From: Thalassiosira profunda
Taxonomy: Eukaryota > Bacillariophyta > Thalassiosirophyceae > Thalassiosirales > Thalassiosiraceae
Length of the DNA: 27,408 nt
Assembly: GCA_036939355.1 (NCBI GenBank)
Contig: JALLAP010000394.1
Span: 1 to 27,408 of the forward strand
Direction: 5' to 3'
Position 1 is the first letter of the stretch. Every line of letters starts with the position of its first letter. Made by a program: the position numbers and the translations under genes. Under the pieces are notes generated by a model. That model saw only the letters and a program-made list of their open reading frames with translations. It ran no database searches and had not been told where the DNA came from. Shown here piece by piece: positions 19,604-27,408 of the stretch.

Positions 19604-20220
19604 TTGCAAAGAATGTTATTCAAATGTACCTATGCGGCTCCTGCTGCCCCAATATCCACTCCCCGGGGGGTGGGCCTCGCCCCCGCTGGGGGCCTACGTC
19701 CTCAAAGTATCGTACATACTTATGTAAGGCGTACAATCCCTGAGCAGCAAGACCAAGACCAGTTTTGCTCAGTGATACCAGCAAAATTCGCACCTTCTTT
19801 TCATGATCTGCCGTGATCTGCCAAGGGGGTGTTTTAGTACTCTGTGTAAAATCAGCCGCTCCCCCCAGACTGCAATACAATTGCAATGTATGTATGTAGC
19901 AGTCTCACGGACCAGGAGAGTGTTGATTTGTACAAAATTATTGTAATCTGGCTCGTCCAGAGGCCTTGTCTTCTTGGCTGTTGGATTGGGCATTGGTTGA
20001 AAAGCTTCGGCCTTCGTCGAGAAGTTTTCGTGAATTCCTACGTACATACATACCCAACCAAAACCGACTCAAGCTCGCGACTCGCCCCGCCCGCCCCGCC
20101 CGCTTCACGCTCACTCGATTTTCCGCCTCACTCGCGACGGCAGCATTGGCCTCCTCGGCCCCCTCCTCGCCCTCCCGCGCCTCCCGCTCCCCGTCCGGCG
20201 GCCATGGGCCCTTCATAAAA
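19604..20220. other. Left arm of the insert, upstream of the HNH gene
   Basis: No gene is supported in these 617 bases. They contain GC-rich self-complementary stretches at about 19656-19702 (CCCCGGGG; CCCCCGCTGGGGG), a repeated TGATCTGCC at about 19804 and 19814, and an inverted pair of TATG/CATA-rich 14-mers at 19887-19900 and 20039-20052. The last could bracket a small ~166-base element, though the words are simple. Confidence 0.35.
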
Positions 20221-21810
20221 ATGGCGGGCGGCACGCCCAGCGGCCCGCGGAAGAAGGCGCGGAAGAAGGGGCGGAAGAGCGGCGGCCGACATCCGCCCGG
20301 TCGTTCGGCGTGCTCGCCCGCGACCAGCCCGACCAATCGGCCCACGCCACCCCACGCCGGTGGCCGCTGGTCCCCGCCGCAGCATGCCTGCCCGCGCGGA
20401 GGGACCTGCGGGGATGAGAACTGTCGGCCGCGGGTGCTGGACCGGGATTTATTCCTAGTGGGGCTGGAAGAGGCAGATGCCGCCTGCGCGGTTGAGGAGG
20501 CCCGAGACGCGGAGGAGGCCCGAGAAGCCTCAGCACAACCCACCGTCACACCGCCACCGCCGCGCCCGTCCGACGCCTCGTCTCCACCGAAATATGACCC
20601 GACGACGTACAACTTCAAGACCAGTGATTTTGAGGAGATGTACAGCGCATTGGAGGAGCAAGCCGCAGAGACTGACTCGTACGCTCCTCCCCGCGGCACT
20701 CACAGCAACCACACGCCCATCTCCCAGATCCTCAAAAATCCCGCAATGAAGAGACTGGTGCAGATCATCCTGATGAAGGAGGATGGGTTCTCCAATTCGG
20801 ATCAGAACAAGTCCTGGAATTTGGAACTCGCGATCTACTTATTCCAATCCGTTGGAGTGGACATTCGACGCTTCAGACGGGATCTGGGGGCGTACTTCAA
20901 GAGGCATCGCAACAACCAGTCTCTTTTTGTGACGGCAATGTTTGTCTACACAATGCGCAACCTGCAGTGTGCGTGTTCCGATCCTGACTGTGGACGGCGC
21001 ATTGGCAATCAGACCGATTTCGGTGGCATTGGGATGGAGAGCGACCATCCCGCTGAAGATATGACCGGTCGCTTGGTCAGCAAGCTCTTTGACTGCTCTG
21101 CCGGCAACTTTAAGAAGCGGTTCGTTGTGGTGCTCTTCGAGTTGGCCAAAACACGGCTCAAATGCGGCATCTGTCACAACCGTGTCCGTGGGTGGGGCAA
21201 TCAGGAGATGCCCGTCCTCCACGGAACGTACAGCATCTCTCCTCGCGCCACCTGCGACGCCCAAGACAGCAGCGAGGGCGAGGGCTGGTACAACACCATC
21301 GCCGATCTGCAGGAGACCGATCTATCTTCTCTTTCATTCGACGGCCTCTACGAGAATTTGGCGGCCGCGGGGCCAGTGACGGGCCTCCACCCTCTTGATG
21401 TGCTCGGATTTGACAGGGGGTACTGGGAACGGCACACTGCCCAATCCACTCGCAGCAGCCTCCTTGTCGGTGTATACTACAAGGGAGAAAAGCGGCTCTG
21501 CGGAGGCTGTTACATGTGCGGGCATCTTTTCTCCGATAAGCCCACGCGGGCGCAGCAAGGACAAGATGGCCATCATGTGGTCGAGTGTGCAAAGGAGCAC
21601 AATCCCTCCCAATACTCTGGAAAGCGGCTCTCTGTCGTCTGGTCGGAAAACCGCAAGACCATCCCGCTTTGCAAACCCTGCCATTCCAAAGTCACATATT
21701 GTGATGAGGCCGAGTTGCAGCTTCATTTCATGATGGAGCGGGATGGTCTCCGCATCGATGAATCCAATGGATGGCTCTTTCGGAGGGGCACGGAACGGTT
21801 TGTGTTGTAA
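20221..21810 (+). CDS. Protein with two tandem HNH-endonuclease-like zinc motifs
   Basis: 529 residues from ATG 20221 (AAAATGG context), single exon. The first ~150 residues are Lys/Arg-, Pro- and Cys-rich low complexity with a basic, nuclear-signal-like start (GPRKKARKKGRKSGG). Module 1 spans about 250-320: C250, C252 and C257, then ESDHP (D275, H276), then FELAKTRLKCGICHNRV (C315, C318, H319). Module 2 spans about 427-490: C430/C433 (CYMCG), then DGHHVVECAKEHNPS (H451, H452), then LCKPCHSKVT (C484, C487, H488). Both follow the HNH plan of CxxC, a His pair or DH, an Asn, and CxxCH, so nuclease activity is plausible. Two HNH modules in one protein is unusual. It sits inside the insert that splits the transporter gene, suggesting a role in mobility. 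No close family is recognised. Confidence 0.72.
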   Translation: MAGGTPSGPRKKARKKGRKSGGRHPPGRSACSPATSPTNRPTPPHAGGRWSPPQHACPRGGTCGDENCRPRVLDRDLFLVGLEEADAACAVEEARDAEEAREASAQPTVTPPPPRPSDASSPPKYDPTTYNFKTSDFEEMYSALEEQAAETDSYAPPRGTHSNHTPISQILKNPAMKRLVQIILMKEDGFSNSDQNKSWNLELAIYLFQSVGVDIRRFRRDLGAYFKRHRNNQSLFVTAMFVYTMRNLQCACSDPDCGRRIGNQTDFGGIGMESDHPAEDMTGRLVSKLFDCSAGNFKKRFVVVLFELAKTRLKCGICHNRVRGWGNQEMPVLHGTYSISPRATCDAQDSSEGEGWYNTIADLQETDLSSLSFDGLYENLAAAGPVTGLHPLDVLGFDRGYWERHTAQSTRSSLLVGVYYKGEKRLCGGCYMCGHLFSDKPTRAQQGQDGHHVVECAKEHNPSQYSGKRLSVVWSENRKTIPLCKPCHSKVTYCDEAELQLHFMMERDGLRIDESNGWLFRRGTERFVL

Positions 21811-21932
21811 TGTAATCTTTGTTTATTTGTGATTCAGTGAACTGCTGCCCCTCTCGCCGCCGCGCCGTCGCGCCCACATCACACATTTCCCCAATTGAGC
21901 CACTCGCCTCCCGCCCCGTATCCCCAACGCCC

Positions 21933-23798
21933 TCAATCGTCGCCTCCGTCGTCCTCTCCGTCGTCCTCTCCATCGCCCTCTCCATCGCCCTCTCCGTCGC
22001 CCTCTCTGTAAACGTAATCGACGTACGCGTTGATGGCGTCGCGGTCGATCTTCCATCCACCCAACGACTGGCGCTCCGGGCTGCTGTTCCAAGGAGTCCA
22101 GAACAGTTCGTTGTACAGCTCCGTCGTGATGTCCTCGGCGGCAGCGGGCGTCACGTGCTGGATGAGGAAGGCCTTCACCGAAGCCCTCTCTCCCAACAAC
22201 GAACCAATCACCGCGATGTTGCCTGCATCGCGATGCTCCCTTCCAGGCGTGCTGATCCACTCAACGAAGGACCTCTTTGACATGGTGAAAGCGTATTCAC
22301 GCGAGGCTGCAAACGCCACAATCTCGTCGAACAGATTCCAGCGCGTGACAAGATTCGTCTCCTCTCTACCAAACAGCATGGCCCTAGGCTCCACCTCGTC
22401 CACATTGTCGTTGACGGTGAGCGGATGGGTTTGATAAACCCGCCTTCCGGCCACGGTCACACGAGCGGCCCCGCCTCGTTCCCACAGCGCGTGGTTCTGC
22501 GCCGCGTACAGGACCATGCTCAAGTCGTGACGAACGGAATCCTGGTTGATATCTCCAGCAGGAGGCGGAGGGGGCGGGGGCAGGACGCCGGCTGCAATCC
22601 TGGCCTGCCTGAGGGAACGCCAACGCTGATCCTGGAAACGGACTTTGTATGCGTATCCCTCCGTCGTTGCATGCCTGGTGACGCCCCATCCCTGAGGGAG
22701 ACCGTGCGACTGGCCAAGCGCCAACTGAGCTTGGAGCTCATCATCGTTGACTAGGGTGACGCTGATCCCCAGCGCGTGGCAGGCAGCGTAATGAGAGACG
22801 TACATGCGCCCATCTGGGAGCCAAACTCGCGATACATTGTTGCTGTACTCCATCCCTGCAGACCCCTCGGGGTAGGCCTGCCAGTCGGCCGCCTGCTGCA
22901 CGGCGTCCGCGCCGCGCAGATGAGCTTGGTAGAGGGCGCCGTAGTTGAGCGTGTGCCCAAACTCAGCCTCTGCATGGCGGGCTGCAGCAGTAAGATCATT
23001 CTGGAATCTTTTCCCTAGAGGAAAGTTCACAGAAGCCGGGAACTCAATCAGGATGTACGCCGAGGGCGCAAACTGCAGCCTGTCCGGAAGGACCATGTTC
23101 GCGTAGAACCGGAGGTTCCCACCGGGAGGGAGGTTGACCGTGGTCGCTAGGCCGCGATTGTTGATGGTCTCGTCGAAGATTGCTTGCAAGTCCTCCTCGC
23201 CGTTGAGTCCTTGTCCATGCTCGACGAAGTTCATGACCCCCTGCCAGAGGGGAGGGAGGGCGGCGACATCCAAGGGAGGCAGCGGAGGCAGCGAGCCGAG
23301 CGAGTTGTCGTCGTCCGCGTCGGCGCCAGCACCGCCGCCTCCGGCCTCGATCACGCCGAAGGAGGACAGCGAGCGCAGCAAGGCGGAGACGAGCCCATTG
23401 CGCCGGGCGGCAAGGGGTACAGACGTGGCGGCGCCCCTGCAGCGTGGTCGCCGAGACGAGAAGTGGCGGCGTGAAGGAAGGTGGAATGAAGGTGAAAAGA
23501 AGTGAAGGCAGGCGTGAGAGAGAGAAGGAGTGAGATCACAGACAAGATTTTGCTTCAACCGGTTGAACCCAAAGAGGCTTTTAGCCAGAAGCGAAGCTTT
23601 ACAAGAACTCACATCTTTTTTGAGATACCTGTCCTGAAGACACAAAGAAGAGAAGGTCAAAGTCACGGACAAACAGTCACAAGCGATTTCACGTGAAATA
23701 TCTTTTCCCCGCCGCCCCGCCCGGCCGCTCTCGGCGCGGGGCGCTCCGCCTGCCGCTCTCTCTGAGAGAGAGAGCCCCCGCCTGCCGTCGATGAGCAT
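21933..23798 (-). CDS. Unrecognised protein with acidic repeat tail
   Basis: The frame is open for 621 residues, ending TGA at 21933. From about residue 160 to the end it looks like a genuine globular protein (LPPLWQGVMNFVEHGQGLN; SAGMEYSNNVSRVWLPDG; GGWKIDRDAINAYVDYV), followed by an acidic tail made of five 12-base units (EGDG/EDDG). I do not recognise a family. The first ~130 residues are Arg/Ser/Cys-rich and may include an unspliced intron: a pyrimidine-rich stretch ends in CAG at about 23437, so the true start is uncertain. It converges with the double-HNH gene, the two stops being about 120 bases apart, and lies in the same insert. Confidence 0.58.
   Translation of the reverse strand: MLIDGRRGLSLSERAAGGAPRAESGRAGRRGKDISREIACDCLSVTLTFSSLCLQDRYLKKDVSSCKASLLAKSLFGFNRLKQNLVCDLTPSLSHACLHFFSPSFHLPSRRHFSSRRPRCRGAATSVPLAARRNGLVSALLRSLSSFGVIEAGGGGAGADADDDNSLGSLPPLPPLDVAALPPLWQGVMNFVEHGQGLNGEEDLQAIFDETINNRGLATTVNLPPGGNLRFYANMVLPDRLQFAPSAYILIEFPASVNFPLGKRFQNDLTAAARHAEAEFGHTLNYGALYQAHLRGADAVQQAADWQAYPEGSAGMEYSNNVSRVWLPDGRMYVSHYAACHALGISVTLVNDDELQAQLALGQSHGLPQGWGVTRHATTEGYAYKVRFQDQRWRSLRQARIAAGVLPPPPPPPAGDINQDSVRHDLSMVLYAAQNHALWERGGAARVTVAGRRVYQTHPLTVNDNVDEVEPRAMLFGREETNLVTRWNLFDEIVAFAASREYAFTMSKRSFVEWISTPGREHRDAGNIAVIGSLLGERASVKAFLIQHVTPAAAEDITTELYNELFWTPWNSSPERQSLGGWKIDRDAINAYVDYVYREGDGEGDGEGDGEDDGEDDGGDD
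21946..22005. repeat. Five tandem 12-base units, acidic tail repeat
   Basis: Five units close to CCGTCGCCCTCT run from 21946 to 22005 and encode, on the minus strand, alternating EGDG and EDDG. The 12-base period resembles the acidic repeat at 11538-11573 in the other hypothetical gene, which also encodes GED-type tetrapeptides. Such repeats commonly expand by slippage. Confidence 0.85.
23686..23699. promoter_or_regulatory. 14-base palindrome containing CACGTG
   Basis: ATTTCACGTGAAAT is a perfect 14-base palindrome with a G-box/E-box core. It is either in the promoter or leader of the minus-strand gene or, if the longest frame is used, inside its first codons. CACGTG also occurs at 5410, 6745 and 24194, all outside firm coding regions. 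Confidence 0.35.
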
Positions 23799-24272
23799 GG
23801 GAGGGAGGCGGACGCCGTCGCGAGGGACTGCTGTCCACTTGGCATGCGCCCGGTACGCTCACCGAACCTGAGAACAGGCCAGCGGCTGCTCTAAGGAGAG
23901 AGAGGCACGTCTCGTGCGCACGCCCTCAACGCGCACCTCAACGACGTCGACTGTCCAGGTGCCGCTGGCGTTACCATACAATCGCACAAGAGCACATACC
24001 TGAGATTGCAACGCAATGGTATCGCAGCCCCGAAGTGAGACGGTGAGCTCTGGGCGGAGGCGATGCGCCGGTGGCGTCGACAATTTTATGGACGTCGCGC
24101 AGCAAAGCAACCCACACTCTCTCTGTTGCAAGATTTTCGGCAGGTTGAGAGTGCCTCACAGCCTCACATTTTCGCAGCCGGCGGACAGACTGACACGTGC
24201 AATACCGTTCGAGATAGATACTCCGAGGTTGGTTTTACATTCATTCTGTGGGACATAAGTAGATACCTAGAG
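23799..24272. other. Right arm of the insert
   Basis: No gene is supported in these 474 bases. The plus-strand frame from 24063 that leads into the transporter half carries no family-like residues before APVSFAAYQ at 24273. A CACGTG lies at 24194-24199. No inverted copy of the left arm is visible. Confidence 0.5.
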
Positions 24273-24749
24273 GCACCGGTGAGCTTTGCGGCGTACCAGT
24301 TTGTGAAGGGCTACAATGTCATCCGGAACTCGCGGGCTCTGGAGTGTCCTTTGACACAGAAGGAATTTTCCGTGCCGACCAACAAGGCCATCGACACGAA
24401 CCTCGTCGTCGGCGAACTGCTCTTTGGTCTCGGCTGGGGGGTAGCCGGCCTTTGCCCGGGGCCCGCCATGGTACTCGCCTGCGCCGGTTACCAAAACGTG
24501 TTGCTGCGTTGGTGGCCAATGTTCTTCGTCGGTGTCATCCTCGCCGAGGTTGTTAAGAAGCTCCAAGTTCGATTGAAGGAGCGACGGAACAAGGAGGTGG
24601 GCGACGACCCAGAGTCCGAGAAGGAGAGCGAAGTTGACGACATTACCGAAATCGGAGAAACGAAGCAGGTAGACCTCTCCGATCGCTCGGGCGGAACGGC
24701 CGGAGATGACACCTTCTGCGACAATGCCCGCCAAGGTGCTTGCGTTTGA
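24273..24749 (+). pseudogene. YeeE/YedE (DUF395, TsuA-like) transporter, 3' part of a split gene
   Basis: 158 residues complete the gene begun at 18803. The segment starts APVSFAAYQFVKGYN, continues with PTNKAIDTNLVVGELLFGLG and WGVAGLCPGPAMVLACAG, the second DUF395 signature (GxGWGxxGxCPGP), then a final membrane segment near WWPMFFVGVILAEVV. A polar, acidic tail of about 60 residues ends CDNARQGACV; it is not part of the usual family core. Joined to the 5' part the protein would be 425 residues, a sensible family length plus tail. Without the 5' part it lacks an obvious start of its own. Confidence 0.82.
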
Positions 24750-24996
24750 TAGAACCCTATAGACGAATAGAGCTGTATTGATTGCACTAGAAAGTACAAC
24801 ACAAACTCTCACTAGATTTCAGACGATTAACGCAAACCAATACCGTCGGCCGGGGGCGGTCCACTTAGCAAGACGCCCCCACATTCAACACACGCCAAGA
24901 TATGTTGTCCAAATGAATGCTCGAAGTCGCTCTCGAGTGCACTTCTCCGGCACCTCTCTAATCCACCGACAACTTCCACAAAACAACATCCGCCCG

Positions 24997-26893
24997 CTAC
25001 TTGAGATCGTGCCGCATCGCCGTCTCGATGTCCACCCGCAAAATCAACTGGGGATCCACCTCCTGCTCCTCGAACTGCGCGCTCCGTATCCGCTTCCGCA
25101 CCTCCGTCCTTGCCCCCGCCAGCAGCATCTCGCTCACCCGCCCGTTCCGCTCGCTCCGCCACAGCGCGTCCGTCTGGTCGCCCAGCAATTTGGCGATGTA
25201 CTCGACCCGGATCGACTCGTCGAGGTAAAATCCCTTCGCGTGGACGAGGTCGACGAAGACCTCGGCGAGCTCGCGGGGGGTGTAGTCGGGGAATTCGAAG
25301 GTGACGTCGAACCGACGGCGGAGCTCGTCGTGCCGGGCGAGGAAGAGGTTCATCTCGGTGGGGAAGCCGGCGAGGATGACCAAGGGAGAATCGCGCCCCG
25401 CCTCGTCGGTATCGATGCTGCGCATGATCTCGTTCATGGCGTCGTTGCCCGCGTTCTCGGCGCGGGACCGCTTCGAGGTCATCCCGAGGGTGTACGCCTC
25501 GTCGATGAAGAGGATGCCGCCGCGGGCCTCCTCGAGGACCTCCCGCGTCTTGGCGATGGTGCCGCGCTGGTCGGCGGCAATCAAGTCCATCCGTTCCACT
25601 TCCAAGAACTTGGGCTTGCGGAGGATGCCCAGCTCGTGGTACACCTTGGCCAGAAGGCGGGCGACGGCGGTCTTGCCCGTGCCGGGATTGCCGAAGAAGA
25701 TCATGTGGGGGGCGCGGGGACGTCCGGCCTCGTCGGAGAGGGTGACACCAAGCAAGGCGGCGGAGAGTCCGCGGACGCCGGCGCCGTGGTCGGGGAGGAG
25801 AGATTCACGGAGGTCACAGATCTCGGTGGTGCGACGAAGGCCGCGGATCTGAAGTGATAGAGAGAGAAAGAGTAGATCGGGTAAGTGAGATGCACCAGGG
25901 AAGTTTCTCGATCGACGAACACATCTCGTGCACATTTTGGCTCACCTGGCACTTGATGTGCTCCAACCCCACAATGCTCGAAATGAGATCCTCCACCCGA
26001 TCCCGGACGCCCAAATCGTCCCGTTCCTCCATCGCTCCGGGATCGGCATCGCCCCCCTTGGTCTTGGACCGCCGCTTCACCGCGTCGAGAATGGCATTCT
26101 CCACGGCCATCTGCTGCTTCCGCGCGGCGTCCCCCGCATTCCCCGCCCTGCGTCCCGTGCCCCCGTCGACCATGGCGTTGCTCAGGGCGATTTCCAACTC
26201 GTTGGGATCGATCCCCGCGCTGTACAGCGCCTGGGGGTAGCAGTCGGCCAATCGGCGGACGGCCGCGACGGCGTCCTTGAAGTCGCGGCCCTGGCGACCG
26301 CCGCTGCCCCGGAGGGAATTGAGCTTGCGTTCGATGGCGTCGGCCCGCTCCATGAACTTCTCGGCCTGCTGCCGCTTGCTCAGCTCGGGCGGGGGCGGAC
26401 GGCCCTCGAGCAACGCCACCACCGCCTCGGACGCGGACTCGTCGGCCAGGGCCAAGTCCAGGGGGGTCATGCCGTCGTCGTTCTGCAAGTGGAGGGCGTC
26501 CGGATACGCCTCGATCAACAGCTTGACCACGTCCGCACTCGCCTGGTTGCTCGCGGCCATGTGGAGGGGCAGACTCCCGTACTGGTTGCGGCACGTCGCG
26601 CCCTCGGGATGGTGGACCAGCAGCACCTCGACGGTGTCCGCCCCCGCCTGCCACATGGCCGCCTGGTGCAGCGGCAGATTGCCCACGCCGTTGGGCTGGG
26701 AGGCCCCGGCGGGGTAGGCCTTCAGCAGGGCATCGACGACGTCCTGCGAGGCCTGGAAGGAGCACGCCGCGTGGAGGGGGAGGTTGCCCCGGTCGTTGAC
26801 CCGCGACGCCTCCTCGGGAAACTGGGGCGTTTTCGCCCGGGAGAGGAGGGCGCCGAACCCCTTGCACAGCTCGTGGAGGGTGGTGTCCGACAT
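24997..26893 (-). CDS. Ankyrin repeats fused to a CfxQ/CbbX-type AAA ATPase
   Basis: Two exons, 25946-26893 and 24997-25848, with a phase-0 intron 25849-25945 (GTGAG..TTCAG), give 600 residues; the ATG at 26893 begins MSDTTLHELCKGFG. Four ankyrin units span about residues 33-165, each with an LPLHxAA or TPLDLA core. A charged linker follows, then SSIVGLEHIKCQ and the AAA domain. Walker A is GNPGTGKT (369-376), Walker B ILFIDEA (428-434, D432/E433), and the CfxQ hallmark FLEVERMDLIA lies between them. CbbX proteins remodel red-type Rubisco in plastids, but no transit peptide is visible here and the ankyrin fusion suggests a different, protein-targeted remodelling role. Its substrate is unknown. 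The intron falls at the junction of the two halves, consistent with exon-shuffling origin. Confidence 0.9.
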
Positions 26894-27353
26894 GGTTTGC
26901 AATTCTAGGTGTGCTCTCTGTGTTGGTCTATTCTATCGATTGGTTGTGTTCAGCAGGATACCGCGCAGCTCCCGATTTGCATGCGGCCGCCGCCAAGGTG
27001 CATGCACTGATGATGAATGCGCCGATCCGAGCCTTTGACAGTGGTTGCCTCAACCAACCGAGCTCAATGGAAGTTCCAGAGCCGCCTGCGATCGCCGTTC
27101 GCCGCCGGACCTCTCAGACGTTCACCCACATGGTTCATTCTTGGAGAGAAGAGCCCCTCCCTCCAAATTTTGCCGATGCCCTAGAATCTGCGTAGGAATT
27201 CATACAACAATGCTGGTGGGGGTGTTTCAGTCGTAGAAATTTCAACTTGTATCTACAAAGCCTCATTCACTTCCCCATCGTCGAACGACCCCCGCCTATC
27301 CGGCTCTGCCGCCTCCTCCTCGCCTCGTCGTCACAAATCATCACCATTCGACC
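26894..27353. other. Divergent promoter region, ankyrin-AAA gene and right-edge gene
   Basis: This 460-base region lies between two divergent start codons. Short open frames are present but none has recognisable features. No strong motif stands out. Confidence 0.45.
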
Positions 27354-27408
27354 ATGAACGAGGACAGCACCAGCCTCACGAGCGCCAGCCGCCGCATCCG
27401 CGGGGGCG
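27354..27408 (+). CDS. Start of a gene running off the right edge
   Basis: An ATG at 27354 in good context (CGACCATGA) opens a frame that stays open to the window end and begins MNEDSTSLTSASRRIRGG. Eighteen residues are too few to identify it. The Ser/Arg-rich start could be a disordered or targeting N-terminus. Confidence 0.45.
   Translation, partial: MNEDSTSLTSASRRIRGG

Larger units (their letters stand above)
19604..24272. mobile_element. 4,669-base insert splitting the YeeE/YedE gene
   Basis: The block lies exactly between two halves of a conserved gene, in phase at both sides, and carries two unrelated convergent genes: a double-HNH protein (+) and an unrecognised protein (-). The ends read TTGCAAAG on the left and CTAGAG on the right. 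The boundary can slide by up to a few bases while keeping the frame, but no choice gives GT..AG. I find no clear terminal inverted repeats or target-site duplication. A mobile insertion is the simplest reading; a misassembly or non-canonical intron remains possible. Confidence 0.55.

Noticed and set aside
19887..20052. MITE bracketed by TATG/CATA-rich inverted 14-mers
   Set aside because: The words are simple repeats of low information, one match is imperfect and no target duplication is visible.
19604..24272. Canonical GT..AG intron with nested genes inside the transporter gene
   Set aside because: Allowed in-frame boundaries do not give a GT donor; the nearest GT sites would add unrelated residues to a conserved region.
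19604..24272. Terminal inverted repeats of the insert
   Set aside because: Comparing the left end with the reverse complement of the right end shows only scattered matches, no run that would count as a repeat.
24063..24272. Separate N-terminus for the downstream transporter half
   Set aside because: Residues before APVSFAAYQ have no membrane segment or family similarity; the half begins exactly where the 5' half leaves off.
1..27408. CRISPR array or prokaryotic operon features
   Set aside because: No regularly spaced direct repeats; genes have spliceosomal introns and eukaryotic families.

Overview
The window is nuclear DNA from a GC-rich unicellular eukaryote. The genes are mostly intron-poor; the introns I can place are short (59-130 bases) with GTAAG/GTGAG/GTATG donors and AG acceptors. 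They encode eukaryotic proteins such as MON2, TIM22 and a secreted sulfatase. The style of the ankyrin repeats fused to a CfxQ/CbbX-type AAA ATPase, and the eukaryotic YeeE/YedE transporter, hint at a stramenopile or similar alga or protist. That is inference; no marker gene settles the taxon.

Layout. 1-5140 (-): a MON2 homologue, running off the left edge and carrying an N flanked by a duplicated 72-mer (a contig-join artefact). 5141-5735: shared divergent promoter with a cluster of CGGATAA motifs. 5736-6557 (+): TIM22. 7017-10812 (+): a large orphan protein broken by an exact 793-base tandem duplication. 11169-11876 (+): an acidic hypothetical protein. 12066-14276 (-): a three-exon Fanzor (eukaryotic TnpB relative, RNA-guided nuclease type) with its RuvC triad and zinc finger intact, whose 3' end overlaps a compact set of hairpins. 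15235-16122 (-): a small ankyrin protein. 16301-18051 (-): a secreted sulfatase with a late frameshift. 18803-19603 and 24273-24749 (+): two halves of one YeeE/YedE sulfur-transporter gene, in frame with each other but separated by 4,669 bases. The intervening block carries a protein with two tandem HNH-like motifs (20221-21810, +) and an unrecognised protein (21933-23798, -). 24997-26893 (-): ankyrin-CfxQ AAA ATPase. 27354 onward (+): start of another gene.

How it fits together. The sulfatase and the YeeE/YedE gene are divergently arranged over 751 bases and may form a sulfur-acquisition pair. The most interesting material is the Fanzor locus with its candidate guide-RNA-like 3' structure, and the transporter gene split by a block carrying a double-HNH gene, which looks like a mobile insertion. 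At least two places (1209-1353 and 9130-10719) look like assembly duplications: collapsing each restores a continuous reading frame. Any claim about disrupted genes here should be tested against raw reads.
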